Positions 24,475-31,779 of a DNA stretch of 64,000 nt are shown piece by piece (the stretch's first letter is position 1; every line of letters begins with the position of its first letter). Position numbers and translations under genes: made by a program. This DNA is from Pseudomonas allokribbensis (GTDB taxonomy: Bacteria; Pseudomonadota; Gammaproteobacteria; Pseudomonadales; Pseudomonadaceae), in contig NZ_CP062252.1 of NCBI RefSeq assembly GCF_014863605.1, positions 1,063,001-1,127,000 of the forward strand, given 5' to 3'. The notes under the pieces are model-generated. The model was not told the origin of the DNA. It saw only the letters and a program-made list of their open reading frames with translations, and ran no database searches.

Positions 24475-25494
24475 ATGTTCGCTCTCATGCAAAGCACTCG
24501 CCTGGAATCGCTGCACCTTAGCGTTGATCCGGTCTCCGGATTGAAGGCGGTCATTGCCATCCATAACAGTCGCCTCGGGCCAGCCCTGGGCGGGTGTCGT
24601 TATCTTGCCTACCCGAACGACGAATCCGCTGTCGAGGACGCCATACGCCTGGCCCAGGGCATGAGCTACAAAGCCGCGCTGGCCGGTCTGGCCCAGGGTG
24701 GCGGTGTGGCCGTGATCGTGCGCCCGGCCCATGTGGAAAACCGCGCCGCGTTGTTCGAAGCCTTTGGCCGTTGCATCAATCAGCTCGACGGCCGCTACAT
24801 CACTGCCATCGACAGCGGCACCTCGGTGGCGGACATGGATTGCATCGCCCAGCAGACCCAGCACGTCACCAGCACCACCTCTGCCGGCGACCCTGCGCCA
24901 CATGCCGCGATGGGCGTGTTCACCGGAATACGCGCCACGGCCATGGCGCGGTTGGGCAGCGACAACCTCGAAGGCTTGCGCGTGGCGATTCAGGGGCTGG
25001 GCAATGTCGGTTATGCCCTGGCCGAACAACTGCACGCCGCTGGCGCCGAACTGCTGGTCAGCGACATCGACCACGGCAAGGTGCAACTGGCGATGGAGCA
25101 GCTCAACGCCCACCCGATCGCCAACGACGCATTGCTCAGCACGCCGTGCGACATTCTTGCGCCGTGCGGCCTGGGCGGTGTGCTCAACAGCCACACCGTC
25201 ACTCAATTGCGCTGCTCGGCGGTGGCAGGGTCGGCCAACAATCAACTGACGCATCTGGATGTGGCCGATCAACTGGAACGGCGCGGCATCCTGTATGCGC
25301 CGGATTACGTGATCAATGCCGGTGGGTTGATCTACGTATCCCTCAAGCACCGTGGCGAAGAGCTGACGACCATCACCGCGCACCTGTCGAAGATCAGTTC
25401 GCGTCTGACGGAAGTGTTTGCTCACGCCCAGGCAGAAAAGCGTTCACCCGCACGGGTGGCGGACGAGTTGGCGGAGAAGGTGTTGTACCGCTGA
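24475..25494 (+). CDS. Leucine dehydrogenase-like (Glu/Leu/Phe/Val dehydrogenase) protein
   Basis: A 339-residue member of the amino-acid dehydrogenase family. The dimerisation/substrate domain (1-145) and Rossmann domain (GLGNVGYALAEQL, about 172-184) are complete. The substrate-binding lysine is present (Lys66 in MSYKAALAG) and the Asp equivalent to Asp115 is Asp113. The catalytic lysine in the GGGK motif is replaced: the sequence reads GGGVAVI, with Val78 encoded by GTG at 24706-24708. The active protein would deaminate branched-chain amino acids with NAD; this version may be inactive, altered or regulatory. The remainder is well conserved and unbroken. No operon partner is evident. Confidence 0.88.
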   Translation: MFALMQSTRLESLHLSVDPVSGLKAVIAIHNSRLGPALGGCRYLAYPNDESAVEDAIRLAQGMSYKAALAGLAQGGGVAVIVRPAHVENRAALFEAFGRCINQLDGRYITAIDSGTSVADMDCIAQQTQHVTSTTSAGDPAPHAAMGVFTGIRATAMARLGSDNLEGLRVAIQGLGNVGYALAEQLHAAGAELLVSDIDHGKVQLAMEQLNAHPIANDALLSTPCDILAPCGLGGVLNSHTVTQLRCSAVAGSANNQLTHLDVADQLERRGILYAPDYVINAGGLIYVSLKHRGEELTTITAHLSKISSRLTEVFAHAQAEKRSPARVADELAEKVLYR

Positions 25495-25510
25495 GGTTTT
25501 TCCGGACATG

Positions 25511-25542
25511 AAAAAGCCCCTGAGTCTTGCAACTCAGGGGCT
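25511..25542 (-). terminator. Terminator of yebG, possibly bidirectional
   Basis: AGCCCCTGAGT (25515-25525) and ACTCAGGGGCT (25532-25542) form an 11-bp perfect stem with loop CTTGCA. Read leftward it is followed by TTTT (25514-25511). It lies between the convergent leucine dehydrogenase-like gene and yebG and can serve both. Confidence 0.88.
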
Positions 25543-25560
25543 ATTCAATTCAGGTATCGA

Positions 25561-25905
25561 TTACTTTGCAGCCTTCGCCGCTTTGGCGGGTTTGGCTGGG
25601 GCTTCTGTCGGCTCAGCCGCGTCTGCCGTCTCAGTCGCCACAACCGGTTCGGCCGGTGCGTTGATCAGCTCCGACAGGGCATCAGGCTGGCTCTTGAACG
25701 CTCGGGCGAACACATCGCGGTTCTTCGCCATGAAGATCCCGACTTCTTCCACTTGCTGCTCGCTCAACGATGGAACGGCTTTTTCCAGCACTTCGGCCAG
25801 CAACTCGGCCAGTTCGAGCATTTTGTCATGACGGTCAGCTTCGGCTTTATCCATGAACAAGCGCTCCAGATCTCGGCTGCTGCGGTATACCACTTCGACG
25901 GCCAT
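25561..25905 (-). CDS. yebG: YebG family SOS-response protein
   Basis: A 114-residue protein whose first 75 residues match YebG (MAVEVVYRSSRDLERLFMDKAEADRHDKMLELAELLAEVL), a small LexA-regulated protein of unknown function that is induced by DNA damage. The C-terminal 40 residues are an Ala/Pro/Glu/Lys-rich tail (AEPTEAPAKPAKAAKAAK) absent from the 96-residue E. coli protein. A near-perfect LexA box lies 44 bases upstream of the start, which strongly supports both identity and SOS control. Confidence 0.92.
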   Translation of the reverse strand: MAVEVVYRSSRDLERLFMDKAEADRHDKMLELAELLAEVLEKAVPSLSEQQVEEVGIFMAKNRDVFARAFKSQPDALSELINAPAEPVVATETADAAEPTEAPAKPAKAAKAAK

Positions 25906-25948
25906 TCACCACCTCACATGCCTTCACATTAAGTTGTCTTTGCGACTA

Positions 25949-25964
25949 CTGTATCTATATACAG
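25949..25964 (-). promoter_or_regulatory. LexA box of yebG
   Basis: CTGTATCTATATACAG differs from the consensus CTG-(TA)5-CAG at a single base, and lies 44 bases upstream of the yebG start codon. Confidence 0.93.
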
Positions 25965-26199
25965 CGAAAAGGATAAGCGAATCCCTGCGCTTTGGGTAGT
26001 GGCTTTTTAATGTAGACCGGATTCGGATTTTGTCAGGCCGATGGCGCCGCGCAGGTGCGACCAAACGCCACGGCGCGGGTTTCGCGGCGGCTCGCCATGA
26101 TGGCGTGGCCTCTTTTCTGCATGCATCCGTGTGCGTGCGCAATAACCGTCACATCCAAGCGTGCAACATCCGCTCGAACCGGGCTAAGGAACCTTCATC

Positions 26200-26700
26200 G
26201 TGAAAATCAACTGGGCCGAGAAACTGCGGCAAAACGTGCACCAACTGGCCGAGTCTCTGGGCAACCTGTTCGTCGAGACCTTCCACTACCTGGCGCTGTT
26301 CGCCATTGGCGCGGTGACCGCCTGGGCGGCAGTGATGGAATTTCTCGGGATGCTCGAGGAAGGGCACATCAAGATTGATGACATTCTGTTGCTGTTCATC
26401 TATCTGGAACTGGGGGCGATGGTCGGGATTTACTTCAAGACCAACCACATGCCGGTGCGCTTCCTGATCTATGTGGCGATCACCGCACTGACACGCCTGC
26501 TGATCTCCAACGTCTCGCACCACAACCCGCCGGACATGGGCATCATCTACCTGTGCGGCGGGATTCTGCTGCTGGCGTTCTCGATCCTGGTGGTGCGTTA
26601 CGCCTCGTCGCAATTCCCTTCGGTGAAAATCGAGAAGCCGCAACGCAAGCTCGGTGCGGGCTCCGGTGAGCACCCCGAGATCGAGAAGGGCGAGCTCTAA
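26200..26700 (+). CDS. psiE: Phosphate-starvation-inducible protein PsiE
   Basis: A 166-residue membrane protein with four predicted helices (about 27-48, 62-77, 86-100, 113-131), matching the PsiE family: YLELGAMVGIYFKTNHMPVRFLIYVAITALTRLLI is characteristic. The function is unknown; in E. coli it is induced by phosphate starvation through PhoB. I see no convincing Pho box here. The start is a GTG at 26200 with TAAGGA nine bases upstream. The charged cytoplasmic tail (about 140-166) is longer than in the 136-residue E. coli protein. The stop overlaps the convergent DUF3509 gene by four bases. Confidence 0.9.
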   Translation: MKINWAEKLRQNVHQLAESLGNLFVETFHYLALFAIGAVTAWAAVMEFLGMLEEGHIKIDDILLLFIYLELGAMVGIYFKTNHMPVRFLIYVAITALTRLLISNVSHHNPPDMGIIYLCGGILLLAFSILVVRYASSQFPSVKIEKPQRKLGAGSGEHPEIEKGEL

Positions 26701-27014
26701 AGACCGATCGATGGCCGATGCTGGCCCTTGATCTGGCGCGGTGGCGGGGTGAGCCCGTCGCCGCGGGTCATGGCTTCCAGGATCGCCATGGCGCTGTGGC
26801 CCTGTTCGATGGCGATGCCGAACTGGATGCTTTGCACCAGTCGTTTGAGGCGCTTGGGGTCGTTGCGCTGGTCGGCGCTGATCATCCGTTTGGCGACGAT
26901 CCGGCCGCTGTTGGAAAGGGTCAGTATGATGCTGCCGTCGAGGCCCTGAATGCTCAGGTTGATCTGATAGTCCGGCGCGAAGGCATCGGTAATGATCTGA
27001 AAAGGATTGTCCAT
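26697..27014 (-). CDS. DUF3509 family protein
   Basis: A 105-residue soluble protein of the DUF3509 family, found almost only in Pseudomonas. Typical stretches are FAPDYQINLSIQGLDGSIILTLSN (about 13-36) and KRMISADQRNDPKRLKRLVQSIQFGIAIEQG (about 42-72). The function is unknown. It ends convergently with psiE with a four-base overlap. No strong ribosome site precedes the ATG at 27014; the next upstream element is the sdaC terminator. Confidence 0.85.
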   Translation of the reverse strand: MDNPFQIITDAFAPDYQINLSIQGLDGSIILTLSNSGRIVAKRMISADQRNDPKRLKRLVQSIQFGIAIEQGHSAMAILEAMTRGDGLTPPPRQIKGQHRPSIGL

Positions 27015-27164
27015 GATGCGTCACCGCCTGATTGAACGTGCAGTTGTTGACCGGCCTTGATCGGGTTGGTTCGCCAAACCTGACCGTCGGCCATTCCGTG
27101 GTCCTGTCTCCTTCAGGGATGTAGCAAGGGACATGCCGGGAATTTTGTCGAACAATGAAACCGG

Positions 27165-27198
27165 CCAAAAAGAAGGCGAGCTCATGGCTCGCCTTCTT
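27165..27198 (-). terminator. Terminator of the serine transporter/dehydratase unit
   Basis: AAGAAGGCGAGC (27170-27181) and GCTCGCCTTCTT (27187-27198) form a perfect 12-bp stem with loop TCATG. Read leftward the stem ends in TTCTT and continues with TTT at 27169-27167. It lies 15 bases after the transporter stop. Confidence 0.9.
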
Positions 27199-27213
27199 CG
27201 TTTGCGGCCCGTT

Positions 27214-28515
27214 TCAGGGCAGAACCGAGTAGATGATCGCTGACAGTGCAATCAGGCCGATCAGCACCACGAACACGTTCGACACCTGGCCCGAATACTG
27301 GCGCAAGGCTGGCACGCGGCGGATCGCGTACATCGGCATCAGGAACAACAGGCAGGCAATCACCGGCCCTCCGAGGGTTTCGATCATGCCGAGGATGCTC
27401 GGGTTGAAGGTCGCCACGGCCCAGCAGCTGAGGATCATGAACAACGCAGTCGCACGGTTCAGCCAGCTCGCCGACATCACCCGGCCACGGCCGCGCAGGC
27501 TTTTGACGATCATGCCCTGGAAGCCTTCGCTGGCGCCGATGTAGTGGCCGAGGAAGGATTTGGTGATCGCCACCAGCGCAATCAGCGGCGCGGCGTAGGC
27601 GATGACCGGGGTCTGGAAGTGGTTGGCCAGGTACGACAGGATCGAAATGTTCTGCGCCTTGGCCGCTGCCAGATCCGCCGGCGACAGTGCCAGCACGCAG
27701 CTGAAGCAGAAGAACATCACGGTCACCACCATCATGCCGTGGGCCATGGCGAGGATGCCGCTGCTCTTGCGTTCGGCCCGGTCGCCGTAGCGTTGTTTCT
27801 GCTCGACGGCGAATGCGGAAATGATTGGCGAATGGTTGAACGAGAACACCATCACCGGGATCGCCAGCCACAGGGTCTTGAAGAACACCGACATCGGCAT
27901 CGCTTCCTGGGCGCTGGCAAAAAACGCGCCGTTCCAGTTCGGAATCAGGCTGATACCGAGCAACAGCAACGCGGCGACGAACGGATACACCAGCACGCTC
28001 ATGGCTTTGACGATCACGCTCTGACCGCAACGCACGATGGCCATCAAACCGAGGATCAACGCCAGCGACAACACTGCGCGCGGCGGCGGGGCGATGTGCA
28101 ACTGGTGTTCGAGGAAGCTGCTCAGGGTGTTGGTCAGCGCCACGCTGTACACCAGCAGGATCGGGAAGATCGCGAAGAAATACAGCAGCGTGATCAGTTT
28201 GCCGGCACCGACGCCGAAGTGTTCTTCCACCACTTCGGTGATGTCACCGGAGCGGCCCGACAGCACGAAGCGGGTCAGGCCCCGGTGCGCGAAGAAGGTC
28301 ATCGGAAACGCCAGCACCGCCAGGATCAGCAACGGCCAGAAACCGCCGACACCGGCGTTGATCGGCAGGAACAAAGTGCCGGCACCGATGGCGGTGCCGT
28401 ACAGACCGAGCATCCAGGTGGTGTCGAATTTGCTCCAGCCCTTGTGGGCGATTTCGCTATTGCGTGTGCGGTCTACAGCGGGGTTTTCGGCAGCAGGTGT
28501 GCGTACATCGGTCAT
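27214..28515 (-). CDS. Serine/threonine:H+ symporter (SdaC/HAAAP family)
   Basis: A 433-residue inner-membrane transporter with 11 predicted helices, of the hydroxy/aromatic amino acid permease family. The N-terminal TWMLGLYGTAIGAGTLFLPINAGVGGFWPLL (about 34-64) and FSFNHSPIISAFAVEQK (about 228-244) match SdaC/TdcC. I chose the ATG at 28515 (GAGG eight bases upstream) over the in-frame start at 28551. It lies 63 bases downstream of the serine dehydratase gene on the same strand, so import and deamination of serine are genetically linked. Confidence 0.9.
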   Translation of the reverse strand: MTDVRTPAAENPAVDRTRNSEIAHKGWSKFDTTWMLGLYGTAIGAGTLFLPINAGVGGFWPLLILAVLAFPMTFFAHRGLTRFVLSGRSGDITEVVEEHFGVGAGKLITLLYFFAIFPILLVYSVALTNTLSSFLEHQLHIAPPPRAVLSLALILGLMAIVRCGQSVIVKAMSVLVYPFVAALLLLGISLIPNWNGAFFASAQEAMPMSVFFKTLWLAIPVMVFSFNHSPIISAFAVEQKQRYGDRAERKSSGILAMAHGMMVVTVMFFCFSCVLALSPADLAAAKAQNISILSYLANHFQTPVIAYAAPLIALVAITKSFLGHYIGASEGFQGMIVKSLRGRGRVMSASWLNRATALFMILSCWAVATFNPSILGMIETLGGPVIACLLFLMPMYAIRRVPALRQYSGQVSNVFVVLIGLIALSAIIYSVLP

Positions 28516-28578
28516 CGTTTTTGCCTCGTTATTATTCTTGCTCGGGCTCACGTGTTACAGGCGGTCAGGGAGCGCTCC

Positions 28579-29955
28579 TCAGCACTCCACCCAGCTCACG
28601 GCCAGGCCGCCCCGTGAAGTCTCTTTGTATTTGTCATGCATGTCGGCGCCGGTATCGCGCATGGTGCGGATCACCCGGTCGAGGGAAATGAAGTGTTTGC
28701 CGTCACCGCGCAGGGCCATTTGTGTAGCGTTGATCGCCTTCACCGCAGCGATGGCGTTGCGCTCGATGCACGGCACCTGCACGAGTCCGCCGACCGGGTC
28801 GCAGGTCAGGCCGAGGTTGTGTTCCAGGCCGATTTCGGCGGCGTTTTCCAGTTGCTCCGGGGTAGCGCCGAGCACGTCTGCGAGACCAGCAGCGGCCATG
28901 GCGCAGGCAGAGCCGACTTCACCCTGGCAGCCGACTTCGGCGCCGGAAATCGAGGCGTTTTTCTTGCACAGGATGCCGACCGCTGCCGCGCCCAGAAAGA
29001 ACGCGACCACGTCATCGTCGGACGCATCCGGATTGAATTTCATGTAGTAGTGCAGGACGGCCGGAATGATCCCGGCGGCACCGTTGGTCGGCGCGGTGAC
29101 CATGCGCCCGCCGGCGGCGTTTTCTTCGTTGACGGCGAGGGCGAACAGGTTGACCCACTCCATCGCCGACAGGGTCGAACTGATGACGTTCGGTTTGCCG
29201 ATTTCCAGCAGGCTGCGGTGCAATTTCGCTGCACGACGCGGAACATTCAGACCACCAGGCAGCACGCCTTCGTGACGCAAACCTTGCTCGACGCATTCGC
29301 GCATCACCGACCAGATATGCAGCAGGCCCTGACGGATTTCGGCGTCGCTACGCCAGGCCCGTTCGTTGGCCATCATCAGTTCGGAAACACGCAGGTTGTG
29401 TTTGTTGCACAGCGACAGCAGTTCAGCGGCGCTGGAAAAGTCGTACGGCAACACCACGTCGCCGGCCGGTGCTACACCGGATTCGGCTTCGGCCGCTTCG
29501 ATGATGAAACCGCCACCCACCGAGTAGTACGTCTGCTCGAACAGTTGCCCGGATGCACCGAAGGCTGTCAGCGACATGGCGTTGGGGTGGTAGGGCAGGC
29601 TCTCGTCCAGCAGCAGGAGATCGTCTTGCCAGTTGAAGGCAATCGAGCGTGTACCTGCGAGGGACAGTTGGCCGGTCTCGCGCAGTTGCTGGATGCGTGG
29701 TTCGATGGTCGACGGATCGATGCTGTCCGGCCATTCGCCCATCAGGCCCATGACCGTTGCGCGGTCAGTGGCGTGACCGACGCCAGTGGCCGAGAGCGAG
29801 CCGTATAAACGGATTTCCACCCGCTGCACATCGTTCAGCAAATGCTGATCGATCAGGGCCTGGGCGAAGGTCGCGGCGGCGCGCATCGGGCCGACGGTGT
29901 GGGAACTGGACGGACCGATGCCGACTTTGAATAGATCGAAAACACTGATAGCCAT
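28579..29955 (-). CDS. sdaA: L-serine ammonia-lyase (iron-sulfur type)
   Basis: A 458-residue single-chain L-serine dehydratase that converts serine to pyruvate and ammonia with a [4Fe-4S] cluster. The N-terminal beta domain starts [24 protein letters not shown], and the catalytic SSSHT stretch is intact. The alpha domain carries the cluster cysteines in [20 protein letters not shown] (about 337-356) and [19 protein letters not shown] (about 383-401). Full length compared with E. coli SdaA (454). It is divergent from the LysR gene at 30091 and upstream of the serine permease gene. Confidence 0.95.
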   Translation of the reverse strand: MAISVFDLFKVGIGPSSSHTVGPMRAAATFAQALIDQHLLNDVQRVEIRLYGSLSATGVGHATDRATVMGLMGEWPDSIDPSTIEPRIQQLRETGQLSLAGTRSIAFNWQDDLLLLDESLPYHPNAMSLTAFGASGQLFEQTYYSVGGGFIIEAAEAESGVAPAGDVVLPYDFSSAAELLSLCNKHNLRVSELMMANERAWRSDAEIRQGLLHIWSVMRECVEQGLRHEGVLPGGLNVPRRAAKLHRSLLEIGKPNVISSTLSAMEWVNLFALAVNEENAAGGRMVTAPTNGAAGIIPAVLHYYMKFNPDASDDDVVAFFLGAAAVGILCKKNASISGAEVGCQGEVGSACAMAAAGLADVLGATPEQLENAAEIGLEHNLGLTCDPVGGLVQVPCIERNAIAAVKAINATQMALRGDGKHFISLDRVIRTMRDTGADMHDKYKETSRGGLAVSWVEC

Positions 29956-30090
29956 GCTAAAGCCTTACAAGCAATGGAGTAGGAATCGCCGCCATTTTTT
30001 GTAGGACAAGCGCAATGTCGGCGATACTGCCTACCTCGCTTCAACGTGACTAACGAAACTTCCTAAGTAAGCCTTTAGCAGGACTAAACC

Positions 30091-31038
30091 ATGAGTCGTC
30101 AATTGCATGCCCAGACTTACGTCTGGCTGCAGGTGTTTTCCTGTGCCGCGCGGCACCTGTCATTCACCCGTTGTGCCGAGGAGTTGCACATCACGCCGGG
30201 GGCGGTGAGCCAGCAAATCCGACAGCTGGAAGAGCGTCTGGGCTTTCGCCTGTTTCACCGTCGCGCCCGGGGCGTGGAGCTGAGTGCTGAAGGACAGCGA
30301 CTGGCGATTACGGTCAACGAGGCCTACGGCAGCATCGATGCTGAGCTGCGTCGTCTGGATGCGGGGATGATCAGCGGAACTCTGCGGGTGCGCTCGATTC
30401 CGTCGTTCCTCAGCAAATGGCTGACCCCGCGCCTGCCGCGCCTGCAACAGCGTTACCCGGACATCCAGTTGCGACTGGTGGCCGAGGACAGCAGCGTGCC
30501 GTTGCATGAAGGGGATTTCGACCTGGCGATCGACTTGAACGACGGAAGTTATCCGGGATTGTTATCCACAGCCTTGCTCGACGAGCAGATTTTCCCGGTG
30601 TGCGCGCCGAGCCTGCTGCGTGGACGGCCGCCACTGCACGGGCCGGCGGATCTGGTGCATTTCCCGCTGCTGCACGACATCACGGCCTGGCGCGGCAGTT
30701 ATGAATACGCGGAGTGGGAGTTTTATCTCAATGCCATCGGATTCGATGGCGCCGACGTACGGCGTGGGCACACGTTCAATCGCAACCACCTGACCATCGA
30801 AGCGGCGATTGCCGGCATGGGCGTGGCGATTGCCCGGCGCACGCTGCTCAACGATGAACTGGAGCGGGGGACATTGATCGTGCCGTTCGGGATTTCGGTG
30901 CCCAATCACAAGCGCTATGTCTTGCTCTACGCACCAGGGGCGCTGAGCCATCCGGGCGTGCGGGCGGTACATGACTGGCTGGTGGAAGAGGCGGGGATTT
31001 TTCGCAGCCAGCACCCGTTGGGTGATGGCCAATTGTGA
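30091..31038 (+). CDS. LysR-family regulator (GcvA-like), probably of serine use
   Basis: A 315-residue LysR regulator of the GcvA/DsdC type. The HTH is at about 10-65 (FSCAARHLSFTRCAEELHITPGAVSQQIRQLEERLG), with an effector domain from about 98. AGGA lies seven bases upstream of the start. It is divergent from sdaA with 135 bases between the starts, so regulation of the sdaA-permease unit is the natural inference. Glycine cleavage or D-serine regulators of this type are alternatives. Confidence 0.87.
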   Translation: MSRQLHAQTYVWLQVFSCAARHLSFTRCAEELHITPGAVSQQIRQLEERLGFRLFHRRARGVELSAEGQRLAITVNEAYGSIDAELRRLDAGMISGTLRVRSIPSFLSKWLTPRLPRLQQRYPDIQLRLVAEDSSVPLHEGDFDLAIDLNDGSYPGLLSTALLDEQIFPVCAPSLLRGRPPLHGPADLVHFPLLHDITAWRGSYEYAEWEFYLNAIGFDGADVRRGHTFNRNHLTIEAAIAGMGVAIARRTLLNDELERGTLIVPFGISVPNHKRYVLLYAPGALSHPGVRAVHDWLVEEAGIFRSQHPLGDGQL

Positions 31039-31238
31039 GCAGATTTTGCAGGGAACTGAGGCGACCCAACTCCCGACCTTACCAGCGCTTCACTCGGTTG
31101 TCCGGCTTTTTTTGCGTATGAATATTTATCTTTTTTCAGGGGTTGAAATGTTCGTCACACGGGCCGATTGTTGTAATCAAGAGGTCACGAAATCCTGTTC
31201 AAGGCCTCTTGCGAGCTAGCTGAAATAAGGGATGAACT

Positions 31239-31646
31239 ATGCAAATCCAAGTCAACAGCGACAACCATATTCAAAGCAGCAAACGACTGGAGGAGTGGGT
31301 ACGAACCACAATTGAGAGCACGCTCGACCGTTATGAGGAAGACCTGACCCGTGTCGAAGTCCATCTGAGCGACGAGAACGGTGACAAACCGGGTCCCCAT
31401 GATTTGCGCTGCCAACTGGAAGCGCGGCCAAAAGGCCATCAACCGATTTCCGTCACCCACAAAGCCGATTCGCTGGAACAGGCGATCGATGGTGCAGCCG
31501 AAAAACTGGAGCACGCGCTGGAGCACCTGTTTGGCAAACTGCGGGGCAAACCGCGAGCCGCAGTGGTGCCATTTACCAGCAAGGCGAATGATGCGCTGCT
31601 GGAGGAAGAATTTCTGGAAAACGAACAGGCAGCGATCAACAGTTGA
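31239..31646 (+). CDS. HPF/RaiA-like ribosome-associated protein
   Basis: A 135-residue protein with the S30AE/HPF fold: MQIQVNSDNHIQSSKRLEEWVRTTIESTLDRYEEDLTRVEVHLSDEN (strand, helix, strand) and a second helix DSLEQAIDGAAEKLEHALEHLFGKLRGKPR (about 78-107). Such proteins bind the 30S decoding region and reduce translation in stationary phase. It is longer than HPF (about 102) because of an acidic tail after 108, and unlike true hpf it is not next to rpoN. AAGG lies eight to nine bases upstream. A strong terminator follows. Confidence 0.82.
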   Translation: MQIQVNSDNHIQSSKRLEEWVRTTIESTLDRYEEDLTRVEVHLSDENGDKPGPHDLRCQLEARPKGHQPISVTHKADSLEQAIDGAAEKLEHALEHLFGKLRGKPRAAVVPFTSKANDALLEEEFLENEQAAINS

Positions 31647-31675
31647 TGCGCTGATTTTATAAGTCACCCAATGAG

Positions 31676-31708
31676 AACGGGCCTGCAATTGCAGGCCCGT
31701 TTCGTTTC
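31676..31708 (+). terminator. Terminator of the HPF/RaiA-like gene
   Basis: AACGGGCCTGC (31676-31686) and GCAGGCCCGTT (31691-31701) pair perfectly around an AATT loop, followed by TCGTTTC. It lies 29 bases after the stop codon. Confidence 0.85.
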
Positions 31709-31741
31709 TGGTGGGTTTTGTGAGTGGATCAGATATGAACC

Positions 31742-31762
31742 CCCTCTCCCTTCGGGAGGGGG
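31742..31762. repeat. CCCTCTCCC-type hairpin, REP-like
   Basis: CCCTCTCCC (31742-31750) and GGGAGGGGG (31754-31762) pair with a TTC loop and one G-T pair. Short CCCTCTCCC/GGGAGAGGG hairpins are frequent between Pseudomonas genes. It lies 17 bases beyond the fecA-like stop and may help end that leftward transcript, though no T-run follows. Confidence 0.5.
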
Positions 31763-31779
31763 CTGGATGCATGTAGATC

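Noticed and set aside
26140..26199. Pho box upstream of psiE
   Set aside because: I looked for two CTGTCAT-like direct repeats with 4-base spacing and found only a single loose GTCACA, not enough for a PhoB site.
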